Source: Polynucleobacter sp. SHI8
GTDB lineage: Bacteria > Pseudomonadota > Gammaproteobacteria > Burkholderiales > Burkholderiaceae
DNA: 64,000 nucleotides
Direction of reading: 5' to 3'
NCBI RefSeq assembly: GCF_027944005.1
Contig: NZ_AP027204.1
Span: forward strand, 2,294,001-2,358,000
The position numbers and the translations under genes are program-made. Below the pieces are notes generated by a model that saw only the letters and a list, made by a program, of their open reading frames with translations, did no database searches and was not told the origin of the DNA. Position 1 is the stretch's first letter, and each line of letters opens with the position of its first letter. Positions 8,846 to 17,521 of the stretch are shown here, in pieces.

Positions 8846-9922
8846 TTATTTAAAGCTTGAATTTCTACTTTTCAACAACAATATCATCGCTAAAAATGGC
8901 CATACTATCGAAATCCAGGCAAACAAACCATTGATATGAATCATCTTACCTTGAGGTAATTGCTCCAACAAGTTAAAAAAATATGGGTTATATGGCAAGA
9001 TATTGACAAAAACGATGAGGCATACCAAAGACAACATACTCAATTTCCAGATGGATTTTCGAGATAAAAAATTGGCTAAGAATATCAATAAAAACCCAGT
9101 TGCTAGGCCAACACCGACAGAGGCACTCCACCAAATAGAAGCTCCCGTTTGACCAAATTGAAATTGCGAAATCAGCAGTTTTAAAAGAAGCATGAAAATT
9201 AATAGTCCGCCAATCAACTTCAGTGGTGAGGCTTTTTTACGGACTCCAAAAAGGAATACCGTTCCAATACTCAGCGTCGCTAAGGAGGTAATTAAAATTT
9301 CTTGTGAGGCGTTATTTAACGGAAAACTCCAAAAGGGGGATATACGTGTTATTTGAAAACCAAAGTCGCCCATACCAAGCCATGCATTTTGAGGATAAAT
9401 CTGTGCGAATGGACATAAAAGCAACAACAACAAAAATCCTTGATGTTCCCCAAAAATTGACTCTCGAATCCGCTCAGCCTTATTTCCTGACAACCACTGC
9501 GGACTAAATGGCAAGGCAAAGAGCGCTCCAATTAAAACGCCTAATGCATTTGAATACCAATCAATAGAGCTCGGAATTCTAGTCGGCAAATACGTTTGTA
9601 AGCTTTCTAAACAACCAGAAACAAATATCCCTAAAAAAAGAGTCGCCATAAAAGCCGACCATTTTAATAGTCTAGGATACAGCGAAAAAACCATCAAAAA
9701 ACCAAAGGGTAAATAACCAACAATATTTGTTATGACATCAAAGATAGGAATATAACGAGGTGTTGCAGCCAATAGCCATGCCCATGGCAATAAATGGCTA
9801 TCTAATAAAAAATTAAAAGGGGTAAGGCTTGTATAGATGACTAAGCAAAGATACAAAATAAGTAAAAGCTGAGCCAAATAAAATGGCTTAGCTATCTTCA
9901 ATTTATCACTTGAATGAATCAA
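8846..9922 (-). CDS. VanZ-like integral membrane protein
   Basis: About 358 residues with roughly nine to ten hydrophobic segments. The VanZ-like signature is visible early: YTSLTPFNF, then FDVITNIVGYLPFGFL, then SCLESLQTYLPTRIPSSIDWYSNALGVLIGAL. The C-terminal half is a further multi-span region. There is no ATG near the 5' end. A TTG at 9922 preceded by AGGGA is my preferred start; a longer TTG start at 9973 would overlap birA, and another TTG lies at 9937. Function is unknown; VanZ relatives are linked only loosely to glycopeptide resistance. Transcribed divergently from birA. Confidence 0.75.
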   Translation of the reverse strand: MIHSSDKLKIAKPFYLAQLLLILYLCLVIYTSLTPFNFLLDSHLLPWAWLLAATPRYIPIFDVITNIVGYLPFGFLMVFSLYPRLLKWSAFMATLFLGIFVSGCLESLQTYLPTRIPSSIDWYSNALGVLIGALFALPFSPQWLSGNKAERIRESIFGEHQGFLLLLLLCPFAQIYPQNAWLGMGDFGFQITRISPFWSFPLNNASQEILITSLATLSIGTVFLFGVRKKASPLKLIGGLLIFMLLLKLLISQFQFGQTGASIWWSASVGVGLATGFLLIFLANFLSRKSIWKLSMLSLVCLIVFVNILPYNPYFFNLLEQLPQGKMIHINGLFAWISIVWPFLAMILLLKSRNSSFK

Positions 9923-9962
9923 TTTATCCCTAGGCAATCGATTTGTTTCTACAATAGCATGT

Positions 9963-10748
9963 ATGACTATCAATTGGCATTATGAAACAGTATCTATAAC
10001 TGAATCTACCAATTCAGATTTATTGAATCGTTGGCATCATCATACCCTAACTAAGCCTACGTCTTATTTGGCTCTTGAACAAACATCAGGACGAGGTAGA
10101 AGAGGAAATCAATGGATTTCTAAGAAAAATCAATCCCTCACTTTTTCATTGGCCTACCCTTTTGTAAACCATCTCAATCTGATGCAACTCCAAGGCCTAT
10201 CTCTTGCATGTGGCTTGAGTATCATCCAAGGTTTATGTCAATTTTTACAACTATCTAAATCAAATGCGCAGTCTTTAGGTCTTGGTCTAAAGTGGCCAAA
10301 TGACATCTTAATTGGAGATAGAAAATTCGGGGGTATATTGGTTGAAGGCGGCCAAAAATCTGCTCAGGATCCGATTTGGATGGTGATTGGTATTGGTCTT
10401 AATTTGGATTTGCCCAATCAATCCACCAATCATTTAATGACAACTAATCTAAGCGAAATTAATGTAAATGATCTTTCGCTAGACATTGATGCTCTTTGGA
10501 AAGATCTTACCCTGCGGTTGGGTCATACTATTGAGATATTTTCTGAAAGTGGCTTTAGGGGTTTTAAAGATGACTGGAATGAATGGGATCTTTGGCACAA
10601 TCAAACTGTGGTTCTTCATCAAGAATCAAACAAAATGTTTCAGGGGAAAAACCTTGGTGTGAATGAAAAAGGCTATTTATTATTAGATACTCCTTTAGGT
10701 ATACAAGAAATTTCAAGTGGTGATTTATCGCTGAGTAAAGAAAATTGA
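9963..10748 (+). CDS. birA: Biotin-[acetyl-CoA-carboxylase] ligase
   Basis: Activates biotin with ATP and attaches it to the biotin carboxyl carrier protein. The 261-residue protein begins directly with the catalytic domain and lacks the N-terminal helix-turn-helix of E. coli BirA, so it is unlikely to act as a repressor. GRGRRG (residues 43-48) forms the adenylate loop, and KWPNDILIG contains Lys110 of the active site. A short C-terminal SH3-like domain follows. The start codon sits next to the divergent VanZ gene, and the stop overlaps coaX (TGATG). Confidence 0.95.
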   Translation: MTINWHYETVSITESTNSDLLNRWHHHTLTKPTSYLALEQTSGRGRRGNQWISKKNQSLTFSLAYPFVNHLNLMQLQGLSLACGLSIIQGLCQFLQLSKSNAQSLGLGLKWPNDILIGDRKFGGILVEGGQKSAQDPIWMVIGIGLNLDLPNQSTNHLMTTNLSEINVNDLSLDIDALWKDLTLRLGHTIEIFSESGFRGFKDDWNEWDLWHNQTVVLHQESNKMFQGKNLGVNEKGYLLLDTPLGIQEISSGDLSLSKEN

Positions 10749-11554
10749 TGAACCGAAAACTACTTTTCGTCGATATTGGTAATACTAGAGCCAAATGGTG
10801 TGTATCTGATGCTGTCCGGAGCGAGGATTTCGATTTTGTATATGGCGCTTTACCTCATACAGAATCCCCCTTTTCACAACAAGGCGCAAATCAACTGCAA
10901 TCATTAGTTCAAGTGAAAGACTCCATCTTTCATATTATTTTGTGTAGTGTTGCTAGTGTTTCTATTGAGAGTATCTGGCATCAATGGTTTGCACAACAAT
11001 TACCAAACTCTCCGATTTCTGTATTTGATTCAAGTTTGAATTTTTTGCCTATTCAAAACCTTTATCAAGCACCAAGTGATTTAGGGAATGATCGATGGGC
11101 GGCGATTATTGGGGGCTATCATTTTGCAAAAGAAGGTAACTATCTGATCGTCAATAGTGGCACTGCCACAACCATCGATTATGTCAACCGTAATTTGGAG
11201 TTTAATGGTGGCTGGATTCTGCCAGGTATCAACATGATGTTACAGTCTTTAGGCTCTAAAACAGCGCTCTTGCCAAATCTTTCTCAACATCCGTATGATG
11301 AGAAGAATGAAAATATATTTGGCAACTCTACCGAGTCTGCAATTTTGCAAGGCGTGTTGCATGCCCAATTAGGGTCTATTCAGTTTGCACTTCATCATCA
11401 CCCGGAAATTCGTCATTTGATTATTTCTGGTGGTAATGGTGCCTTAATTCACAAAAATCTGGATTTGAATACCCATACTTCTTGTTCAGTCACTCTAGAT
11501 CTACATGTTATTTTTCGTGGACTTCGTCTTTGGTATCTTCAATCAATTAAATAA
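10748..11554 (+). CDS. coaX: Type III pantothenate kinase
   Basis: Phosphorylates pantothenate in the first step of coenzyme A synthesis; the type III (ASKHA-fold) enzyme is insensitive to CoA feedback. The 268-residue protein has the N-terminal phosphate loop VDIGNTRAKW, the pantothenate/dimer block DLGNDRWAAIIG, and NSGTATTIDYV followed by GGWILPG. I use the ATG at 10748, which overlaps the birA stop by one base; a TTG three bases earlier is less likely. Pairing with birA is common in betaproteobacteria. Confidence 0.95.
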   Translation: MNRKLLFVDIGNTRAKWCVSDAVRSEDFDFVYGALPHTESPFSQQGANQLQSLVQVKDSIFHIILCSVASVSIESIWHQWFAQQLPNSPISVFDSSLNFLPIQNLYQAPSDLGNDRWAAIIGGYHFAKEGNYLIVNSGTATTIDYVNRNLEFNGGWILPGINMMLQSLGSKTALLPNLSQHPYDEKNENIFGNSTESAILQGVLHAQLGSIQFALHHHPEIRHLIISGGNGALIHKNLDLNTHTSCSVTLDLHVIFRGLRLWYLQSIK

Positions 11555-11558
11555 TCTG

Positions 11559-11789
11559 ATGCGCTTCCTACATATTTCTCTTTGGCTTTTGATTACTTTT
11601 AATTTTTGTGCTGCCAGCCTTATTCTTTATATTCCATACACGTTTACTCACTGGGTAGAAACTATAGCGATTAGCCATATAAGCCCTGAAGACTCTATTT
11701 TAGAAAAGGATTTGAGGTTCAATATACAAAGGATTGAGGTCAATGGCTCAATCACTGGTGAAGCTGAGTTTGTCAAAAAAGAGCTCTAA
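11559..11789 (+). CDS. Small membrane-anchored hypothetical protein
   Basis: 76-residue protein: an N-terminal hydrophobic helix (FLHISLWLLITFNFCAASLILY, here split in two) followed by a short acidic soluble part ending EAEFVKKEL. The ATG at 11559 is four bases after the coaX stop; a longer reading from 11505 overlaps coaX and is less likely. The stop codon overlaps the stop of the convergent rfaE2 gene. I recognise no family. Expression is supported only by tight spacing behind coaX. Confidence 0.5.
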   Translation: MRFLHISLWLLITFNFCAASLILYIPYTFTHWVETIAISHISPEDSILEKDLRFNIQRIEVNGSITGEAEFVKKEL

Positions 11790-12292
11790 GTTCTTATTTT
11801 TTGCAATAACGCGGTAGTTGACCTTCTAAACAGAAAAGGGATTGCAAAAGCTTGACCACCCCAAGTTCTGATCAATGCAGTTTCCGGTAAAGTATCAATT
11901 TGATAATCACCACCTTTTACATAAATATCTGGTCGAACACGAGACATTAATTCAACGGGTGTTTTTTCTTTAAAACAGATCACTAAGTCAACACACTCAA
12001 GTGATGCTAAAAGAGCCATCCGATCGCTTTCATTATTAATTGGTCGATCATCACCTTTACCCAACATCTTTACCGACTCATCCGCATTGACGCCAACAAT
12101 TAAGCTTTTTCCTAAAGATCTTGCTTGAGCTAAATAAGTCACATGACCACGATGCAAGATATCAAATACTCCATTAGTGAAAACTACTGGCTTTTCAAGA
12201 GCTTGTAAGAGTTTTTGGAGATTTTCTTGACTAAAATCTAAGGCAAGAATTTTTTTCTCAAAATTAGGTAAAGGTAAATGGCTCATATCCAT
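11786..12292 (-). CDS. rfaE2: D-glycero-beta-D-manno-heptose 1-phosphate adenylyltransferase
   Basis: Adenylates heptose-1-phosphate to ADP-heptose for lipopolysaccharide core synthesis. At 168 residues it corresponds to the C-terminal domain of E. coli HldE as a stand-alone protein. FTNGVFDILHRGH holds the nucleotidyltransferase HxGH motif (His47, His50). GVNADESVKMLGKGDDRPIN and PDIYVKGGDYQIDTLPE are typical. The kinase half (rfaE1) is not in this window, which fits the split arrangement usual in betaproteobacteria. It converges with the small ORF and is divergent from the peroxidase operon. Confidence 0.93.
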   Translation of the reverse strand: MDMSHLPLPNFEKKILALDFSQENLQKLLQALEKPVVFTNGVFDILHRGHVTYLAQARSLGKSLIVGVNADESVKMLGKGDDRPINNESDRMALLASLECVDLVICFKEKTPVELMSRVRPDIYVKGGDYQIDTLPETALIRTWGGQAFAIPFLFRRSTTALLQKIRT

Positions 12293-12386
12293 GGGTATAT
12301 TCTATGATGGTTTCTGAAAGAGTTTTCATTTTCGCTTAGACTCTCACAAGAATCACTTGAAACTGTTGCTTACTAATAGGATTTTT

Positions 12387-12971
12387 ATGAACTTCTGGAA
12401 ATTTTTAATCCCTTTGATTTTCACTGGATGTAGTCTCACGGTTCATGCACAATCTAATGATAAAAATCCTGCAATGAGCGGTAATTGTCCAGCGGCTCTT
12501 AATTTTAAATTTCCCAGACTACAAGATGAAAAAATACAAGACTTATGTCAGTACAAGGGTAAAGTTGTGATGGTTGTAAATACTGCAAGTTATTGTGGCT
12601 TCACATCTCAATATGAGGGTTTAGAGAGCATTTATTCGAAGTATGCCTCTAAAGGTCTGGTCGTTATTGGTTTTCCATCGAATGACTTTGGCCAACAAGA
12701 GCCTGGCAGTAATAAAGAAATTGCAGATTTTTGTAAAAATACCTACGATGTGAAGTTTCCAATGATGGCTAAAAGCATCGTGAGTGGCTCGAATGCCAAT
12801 CCAATGTTTAAACTATTAATAGAAAAAACAAAAACTTCACCTAAATGGAATTTCTATAAATACCTGATTGATCGTGAGGGGAATGTGGTTAACTCTTACA
12901 GCAGTATGGTGAAGCCTGATAGTAAAACAATCACTTCAGAAATCGAAAAATTATTAGTTGGAAGCAAGTAA
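12387..12971 (+). CDS. Glutathione peroxidase, exported
   Basis: Thiol peroxidase of the GPx family, reducing hydroperoxides. It has a signal sequence (MNFWKFLIPLIFTGCSLTVHA, split LIF-TGC), so it acts outside the cytoplasm. Either signal peptidase I cuts after VHA, or the Cys in FTGC is lipidated. The peroxidatic Cys70 sits in NTASYCGFTSQY, a Cys replacing selenocysteine; the GFPSNDFGQQEPG loop (Gln) and the WNFYKYLID block (Trp, Asn) complete the tetrad. AGGA lies five bases before the ATG at 12387. It leads an operon of lipid-modification genes, with the next gene overlapping by one base. Confidence 0.88.
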   Translation: MNFWKFLIPLIFTGCSLTVHAQSNDKNPAMSGNCPAALNFKFPRLQDEKIQDLCQYKGKVVMVVNTASYCGFTSQYEGLESIYSKYASKGLVVIGFPSNDFGQQEPGSNKEIADFCKNTYDVKFPMMAKSIVSGSNANPMFKLLIEKTKTSPKWNFYKYLIDREGNVVNSYSSMVKPDSKTITSEIEKLLVGSK

Positions 12972-14320
12972 TGACGAATAAGTTGCGGGTTGCTATTGTA
13001 GGGGCTGGTATCTCAGGATTAAGTTGTGCTTATGCCCTACGAAAACAAGCATCTCTAGATATTACTTTGTTTGAAAAAGCCTCTTACATTGGTGGTCATA
13101 GTAATACCATCGAATTTACACCCAAGGGTTTTTCCGATAGTTTTCCAATTGATACAGGCTTCTTGGTATTTAATGATTGGACTTACCCTGGACTCATCGC
13201 CTTTTTTAAAGAGCTTAATGTTCCAATTGCTAAGTCTGAAATGTCTTTTTCTGTTTCCTTGAAAACACATGATCAGCAGCGTCTTGAGTGGGCTGGAGAT
13301 AATTTAAATACTTTATTTGCACAACGTAAAAACATATTCAGGCCTCGTTTTTTACAAATGCTAGTGGATATTGTGAGGTTTAATCAAGCTGGGAAAAAAA
13401 TGTGTGCCCATCCAGCCAGCCTTGCCCATAAGCATCAATTGGAGTTGGTTGAAGAATTTTTAACCCGTAAAAAATTTAGCTCGGCTTTTCGTGACTGGTA
13501 TTTACTCCCAATGATTGGAGCTATATGGTCATGTTCATTATCAGATATGCTGAAATTTCCCATTCAAACCTTGATGCAGTTTTGTAATAACCATGGCTTA
13601 CTCAACATCATCAACCGCCCACAATGGAGGACGGTTGCAGGTGGCTCTCAAGAATATGTTTCGCGTGCTATTGCAGCTTTAAAAGAAAACCACGTTTGTA
13701 TTGATCAAGTTAAAGTTGATCAATGTCATCGCCTCACTGATTCGACAGATGGTCCTATTCAACTTGTATTAAGCAGTGGCGAAAAACGATATTATGACAA
13801 AGTCATTTTTGCCTGTCACTCTGACGAAACACGAGCAATATTAGCTGATGCATCTATTGAAGAAAACCAGGTATTAAGTGCTGTTGCCTATAAAAAAAAT
13901 ATCGCCTATGTTCATGAAGATCGTCAACTACTGCCGCAACTATCTGAAGTATGGGCTGCTTGGAACTATACCTGCGAGCAAACACCGGGTACTGGAGTGG
14001 ATCAGTCTCCGGCCGTTTGCGTTCACTACCTGATTAATAAATTACAACCATTGCCAGAAATTAAAGGTCTGCCACCTGTGGTGGTTAGCCTTAATCCTCA
14101 AATTAAACCTGCTGTTGATAAAACACATGCAACTATCGAGTATTCTCATCCCATATTTAATCAAGCGGCAATCCAAGCTCAAGAAAAACTGCCTAGGATT
14201 CAGGGAATCCAAAATACCTATTTTTGCGGTGCTTGGACGCGCTATGGTTTTCATGAAGATGGCTTTCAATCTGGAAAAAATGTGGCTCAATCTCTGCTTG
14301 ATTCCCTGAAATTAAACTAA
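12971..14320 (+). CDS. FAD-dependent oxidoreductase (amine-oxidase-like)
   Basis: 449-residue flavoprotein with an N-terminal dinucleotide-binding site (VAIVGAGISGLSCAYAL, residues 8-24) and EKASYIGGHSNTIEF just after. The C-terminal FCGAWTRYGFHEDGFQSG block is the FAD-closing motif of the NAD/FAD-binding protein family (COG2907) always found with DUF1365 and Cfa-like genes. Its exact reaction is not established. It is the second gene in the six-gene operon, overlapping the peroxidase stop by one base. A role in oxidising a modified membrane lipid is an inference from context. Confidence 0.87.
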   Translation: MTNKLRVAIVGAGISGLSCAYALRKQASLDITLFEKASYIGGHSNTIEFTPKGFSDSFPIDTGFLVFNDWTYPGLIAFFKELNVPIAKSEMSFSVSLKTHDQQRLEWAGDNLNTLFAQRKNIFRPRFLQMLVDIVRFNQAGKKMCAHPASLAHKHQLELVEEFLTRKKFSSAFRDWYLLPMIGAIWSCSLSDMLKFPIQTLMQFCNNHGLLNIINRPQWRTVAGGSQEYVSRAIAALKENHVCIDQVKVDQCHRLTDSTDGPIQLVLSSGEKRYYDKVIFACHSDETRAILADASIEENQVLSAVAYKKNIAYVHEDRQLLPQLSEVWAAWNYTCEQTPGTGVDQSPAVCVHYLINKLQPLPEIKGLPPVVVSLNPQIKPAVDKTHATIEYSHPIFNQAAIQAQEKLPRIQGIQNTYFCGAWTRYGFHEDGFQSGKNVAQSLLDSLKLN

Positions 14321-14322
14321 GT

Positions 14323-15105
14323 ATGCTCAATCAGGCCTCCATTCATTTTGGGCAAGTTATCCATCAACGTTACTCACCCAATAATCGTTTTAATTACCCG
14401 ACCTTTTATTTGCGCATCCCTATGCGCTCAAGAAGGTTAGACCATCATTTATTAAAAAATCAGGGTATTGGTGATAACTCTTTTTCATGGATTTCTTTTT
14501 ATGATCGAGATTATGGGGATACAAGTCTTTCCTCTTTAGATTGGGTCGAGCATTTGCTAAAAATGAACCAATGTAATGATGTTGATGGTGAAATCTGGCT
14601 ACATACCTTTCCCAGAGTATTTGGCTATGTCTTTAATCCTGTCAGCTTTTGGTTTTGTCATGCCTCAAATGGTGATTTAAAAGTGATTGTTGCTGAAGTG
14701 AATAATACGTTTGGTGAGCGCCATGCCTACTTGTTGCAATCTGAAACATCAACTAATATCCTCTGGGGTCAAGAACTGACGACGAAAAAAATATTTCATG
14801 TTTCTCCATTTTTTGATGTTGTAGGACAATACCGATTCCGATTTATGAAACAAGAGGGTAGTGCTGTGCATCCAAAGTTTGTTAGTCGTATCGACTACTT
14901 TCAGGAAGATCGACATACTTTAATGACCAGTGTCAGCGGCTCAGAGTTTGAACTCAATTTTTCTTCTAAAATGAGGGCCATTATGAGTTTTCCGTTCCTT
15001 ACTTTGTCAGTGATTGTGAAAATTCATTGGCAAGCAGTTAAACTATGGGTTAAGGGTGCTAAATTTTATAAAAAACCGAAACCGCCAGAAGTGCCTATTT
15101 CTTAA
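14323..15105 (+). CDS. DUF1365 domain protein
   Basis: 260-residue protein of the DUF1365 family. The FGYVFNPVSFWFCH block near residues 100-114 and EVNNTFGERHAYLL are its hallmarks. No catalytic mechanism is known to me. Across proteobacteria this family lies between a COG2907 flavoprotein and a cyclopropane-fatty-acid-synthase-like gene, as here, implying a shared lipid pathway. It starts two bases after the flavoprotein stop and ends two bases before the Cfa gene. Confidence 0.9.
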   Translation: MLNQASIHFGQVIHQRYSPNNRFNYPTFYLRIPMRSRRLDHHLLKNQGIGDNSFSWISFYDRDYGDTSLSSLDWVEHLLKMNQCNDVDGEIWLHTFPRVFGYVFNPVSFWFCHASNGDLKVIVAEVNNTFGERHAYLLQSETSTNILWGQELTTKKIFHVSPFFDVVGQYRFRFMKQEGSAVHPKFVSRIDYFQEDRHTLMTSVSGSEFELNFSSKMRAIMSFPFLTLSVIVKIHWQAVKLWVKGAKFYKKPKPPEVPIS

Positions 15106-15107
15106 TT

Positions 15108-16298
15108 ATGTCAACATTTGCTCAAAAATTCATTTTTCAAGCCTTTAAAAATATCAAAGGCGGCAGTGTCATCATGACATTGCCGGATGGATCTCAACAT
15201 CAGTTTGGCCAAAATAACCAACAGCCGCCGATTCATATCCAAGTGAATGATATACAAGCGTTTAAGTGGGTTATTTCTAGGGGTGATATTGGCGTTGCTG
15301 AATCCTATTTTAAAAATCTGTGGCATACGGATGATTTAGAGCGCTTCTTACATCTCGCCATCCAAAATAGGGCCGCATTAGATGCCTTGATTTATGGCTC
15401 CTGGTGGGGTTCATTATTTTCTAAAGTTAAGCATTTTTTAAACAAAAATACGAAAACTGGCAGTAAGAAAAATATTCAGGCTCACTACGACCTAGGAAAT
15501 AACTTTTATTCACTTTGGTTAGATCCTAGCATGATGTACTCAAGTGCCTTATTTTCTGAAGGAAATAGTAAAACTTTAGAGCAAGCGCAAAAAGATAAGT
15601 GTGATCGAATCATCGGCATGCTCAATCCCCAAGCAGGTGATCATATTCTAGAAATCGGCTGTGGTTGGGGTGGGTTTATTAAACAAGCAAACGAGCAAGG
15701 GCTTCATGTTGATGCCATTACGATTTCTAATGAACAATATCGCTATGTTCAAGAACAATTAGCTTTCCAAGCATCGCCAGCAGCAAAAAGTGCCGTCATG
15801 TTAAAAGACTATAGGGACTGTCATCAACAATATGATGGCATTGTTTCTATTGAGATGTTTGAAGCTGTCGGTGAAGAATATTGGCAATCGTATTTCAAAA
15901 CGATTTATCGCTGTCTCAAACCCGGCAAGCGTGCCGTGATACAAAGTATTGTGATTGATGAGGCTTTATTTCCTAAATATCGAACCAAGACTGACTTTAT
16001 TCAACAATATGTATTCCCCGGTGGCATGCTACCTGCGGTCAGTGTGTTTGAACAACACGCTCATGATGTTGGGCTGCGAGTAAAAGATAAATTATTTTTT
16101 GGGGATGATTATGCCAATACCCTTAGAACTTGGGCTTTATCTTTTAACGATAAGCTAAAAGAAGTGAAGGCTTTGGGCTTCAAAGATGAATTTATTCGTT
16201 TATGGAACTTTTATTTATTCTATTGTGCAGCAGGCTTTGCTGGTAAGAATTTAGACGTAGTCCAATTCACTTTAGAAAAACCTCTATATGAGTCTTAA
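15108..16298 (+). CDS. cfa: Cyclopropane-fatty-acyl-phospholipid synthase family methyltransferase
   Basis: 396-residue SAM-dependent enzyme acting on unsaturated acyl chains of membrane phospholipids. The N-terminal SCP2-like region is followed by IQAHYDLGNNFYSLWLDPSMMYSSALF, the SAM-binding LEIGCGWGGFI, and EMFEAVGEEYW with catalytic Glu. These match Cfa, although cluster relatives can instead methylate the chain (for example UfaM in furan fatty acid synthesis), so the product is uncertain. It overlaps the downstream SDR gene by 11 bases. Confidence 0.88.
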   Translation: MSTFAQKFIFQAFKNIKGGSVIMTLPDGSQHQFGQNNQQPPIHIQVNDIQAFKWVISRGDIGVAESYFKNLWHTDDLERFLHLAIQNRAALDALIYGSWWGSLFSKVKHFLNKNTKTGSKKNIQAHYDLGNNFYSLWLDPSMMYSSALFSEGNSKTLEQAQKDKCDRIIGMLNPQAGDHILEIGCGWGGFIKQANEQGLHVDAITISNEQYRYVQEQLAFQASPAAKSAVMLKDYRDCHQQYDGIVSIEMFEAVGEEYWQSYFKTIYRCLKPGKRAVIQSIVIDEALFPKYRTKTDFIQQYVFPGGMLPAVSVFEQHAHDVGLRVKDKLFFGDDYANTLRTWALSFNDKLKEVKALGFKDEFIRLWNFYLFYCAAGFAGKNLDVVQFTLEKPLYES

Positions 16299-17079
16299 TC
16301 AACCGATTCCCAATTTCGAGCATTTAAATGTTTGGATTATCGGTGCCTCATCTGGTATTGGCAAAGCTTGTGCAAGTTGGTTTGCTGATCAGGGTTCTAA
16401 TCTGATTCTTTCAGCACGCCGCTTGGAAAATTTAGAAGAACTCAAGAGCTCTATCCCACTCAAATCTCAGAGTCAACAGATTCACCCAGTCGCGCTCGAT
16501 GTCACTAATGCAGAACAAGTCAGTCAAGCGCTATCTCAAGTTCTTTCGATTTGGAACAAGATTGATATCATTTTGTTTGTTTCTGGAATTTATACTCCTG
16601 TCAGAGCAGATGATTTTGATATGGACATTACTTCAAAAATGATTGATACGAATTTAATGGGGCCGATGCGAGTCGTCTCCACCCTTATGCCGCAATTTTT
16701 AAAGCAGGGCTTTGGTCATATCGCATTGGTAGGAAGTGTTGCTGGTTATAGTGGCTTACCTAAGTCACTCGTATATGGTCCAACCAAAGCAGCTCTTCTT
16801 AATTTTGCAGAATCTTTGTACTATGACTTAAAGCCACGAGGAATTAATGTACATATTATTTGTCCAGGCTTTGTAGAAACTCCAGCAACGGCAATTAACG
16901 ATTTTCAGATGCCCGCGATCATCTCAGCAGATCAAGCTGCAAAAGAAATTGGTGCAGGTCTTCAACGAGGTGATTTTGAAATACACTTTCCAAAGAAGTT
17001 TTCTTATTTTTTAAAGTTCCTAAGAATCTTGCCCTATCCCATCTATTTTTGGCTTTTAAAAACATTTGTCAAAATCTAA
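16288..17079 (+). CDS. SDR-family oxidoreductase
   Basis: 263-residue short-chain dehydrogenase with the cofactor motif IIGASSGIGKACASWF near the N terminus and the catalytic YGPTKAAL (YxxxK), with an upstream VGSVAGYSG Ser. The C-terminal hydrophobic patch (LKFLRILPYPIYFWLLK) suggests membrane association. It is the fifth gene of the stress/lipid operon, overlapping cfa by 11 bases. Substrate unknown; a lipid-derived carbonyl or alcohol is plausible. Confidence 0.85.
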   Translation: MSLNQPIPNFEHLNVWIIGASSGIGKACASWFADQGSNLILSARRLENLEELKSSIPLKSQSQQIHPVALDVTNAEQVSQALSQVLSIWNKIDIILFVSGIYTPVRADDFDMDITSKMIDTNLMGPMRVVSTLMPQFLKQGFGHIALVGSVAGYSGLPKSLVYGPTKAALLNFAESLYYDLKPRGINVHIICPGFVETPATAINDFQMPAIISADQAAKEIGAGLQRGDFEIHFPKKFSYFLKFLRILPYPIYFWLLKTFVKI

Positions 17080-17088
17080 GGTTTAAAA

Positions 17089-17520
17089 ATGCCCACTCAT
17101 CTTTTAGACGCAGTTGAAAAATTAAAATCACAATATGATCAACTATCGTCTACCAATGTAGATGGATTGCTAAATTGCTATAGTGTCGATGCTATCTTTA
17201 AAGATCCTTTTCAAGAGGTTCAAGGCCATCCAGCAATTAAGCACATTTTTCTCAAGATGTATGAACAACTCAATCAACCCCAATTTATTGTGCGTGAACA
17301 GTTAATTGGCGAAAAGCAAGTTGCTTTTTTATGGGATTTTCAGTTTTCTATGAAAAGATGGAATACAACTCCTAAATCTTTTTCAGGTGTGAGCTGGTTA
17401 TATTTTAATGATGCTTTTCTTGTAACTAAACACCATGATTATTGGGACCCCGCGGCAGGTATCTATGAACACCTGCCTCTGATAGGCCCCGTTATGCGCG
17501 GATTAAAATCCTTAGCCTAA
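17089..17520 (+). CDS. NTF2-like/SnoaL-like protein
   Basis: 143-residue protein with a nuclear-transport-factor-2-like fold: LLNCYSVDAIFKDPFQEVQGHPAIKHIF at the front and KHHDYWDPAAGIYEHLPLIG near the end. Members of this group recur as the last gene of the FAD-DUF1365-Cfa-SDR cluster. No enzymatic activity is established. It ends one base before the stop of the convergent dsbA gene, with no obvious terminator between them. Confidence 0.82.
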   Translation: MPTHLLDAVEKLKSQYDQLSSTNVDGLLNCYSVDAIFKDPFQEVQGHPAIKHIFLKMYEQLNQPQFIVREQLIGEKQVAFLWDFQFSMKRWNTTPKSFSGVSWLYFNDAFLVTKHHDYWDPAAGIYEHLPLIGPVMRGLKSLA

Positions 17521-17521
17521 C

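Noticed and set aside
9923..9973. VanZ start at TTG 9973
   Set aside because: It overlaps birA and lacks a ribosome-binding site; TTG 9922 has AGGGA ahead of it.
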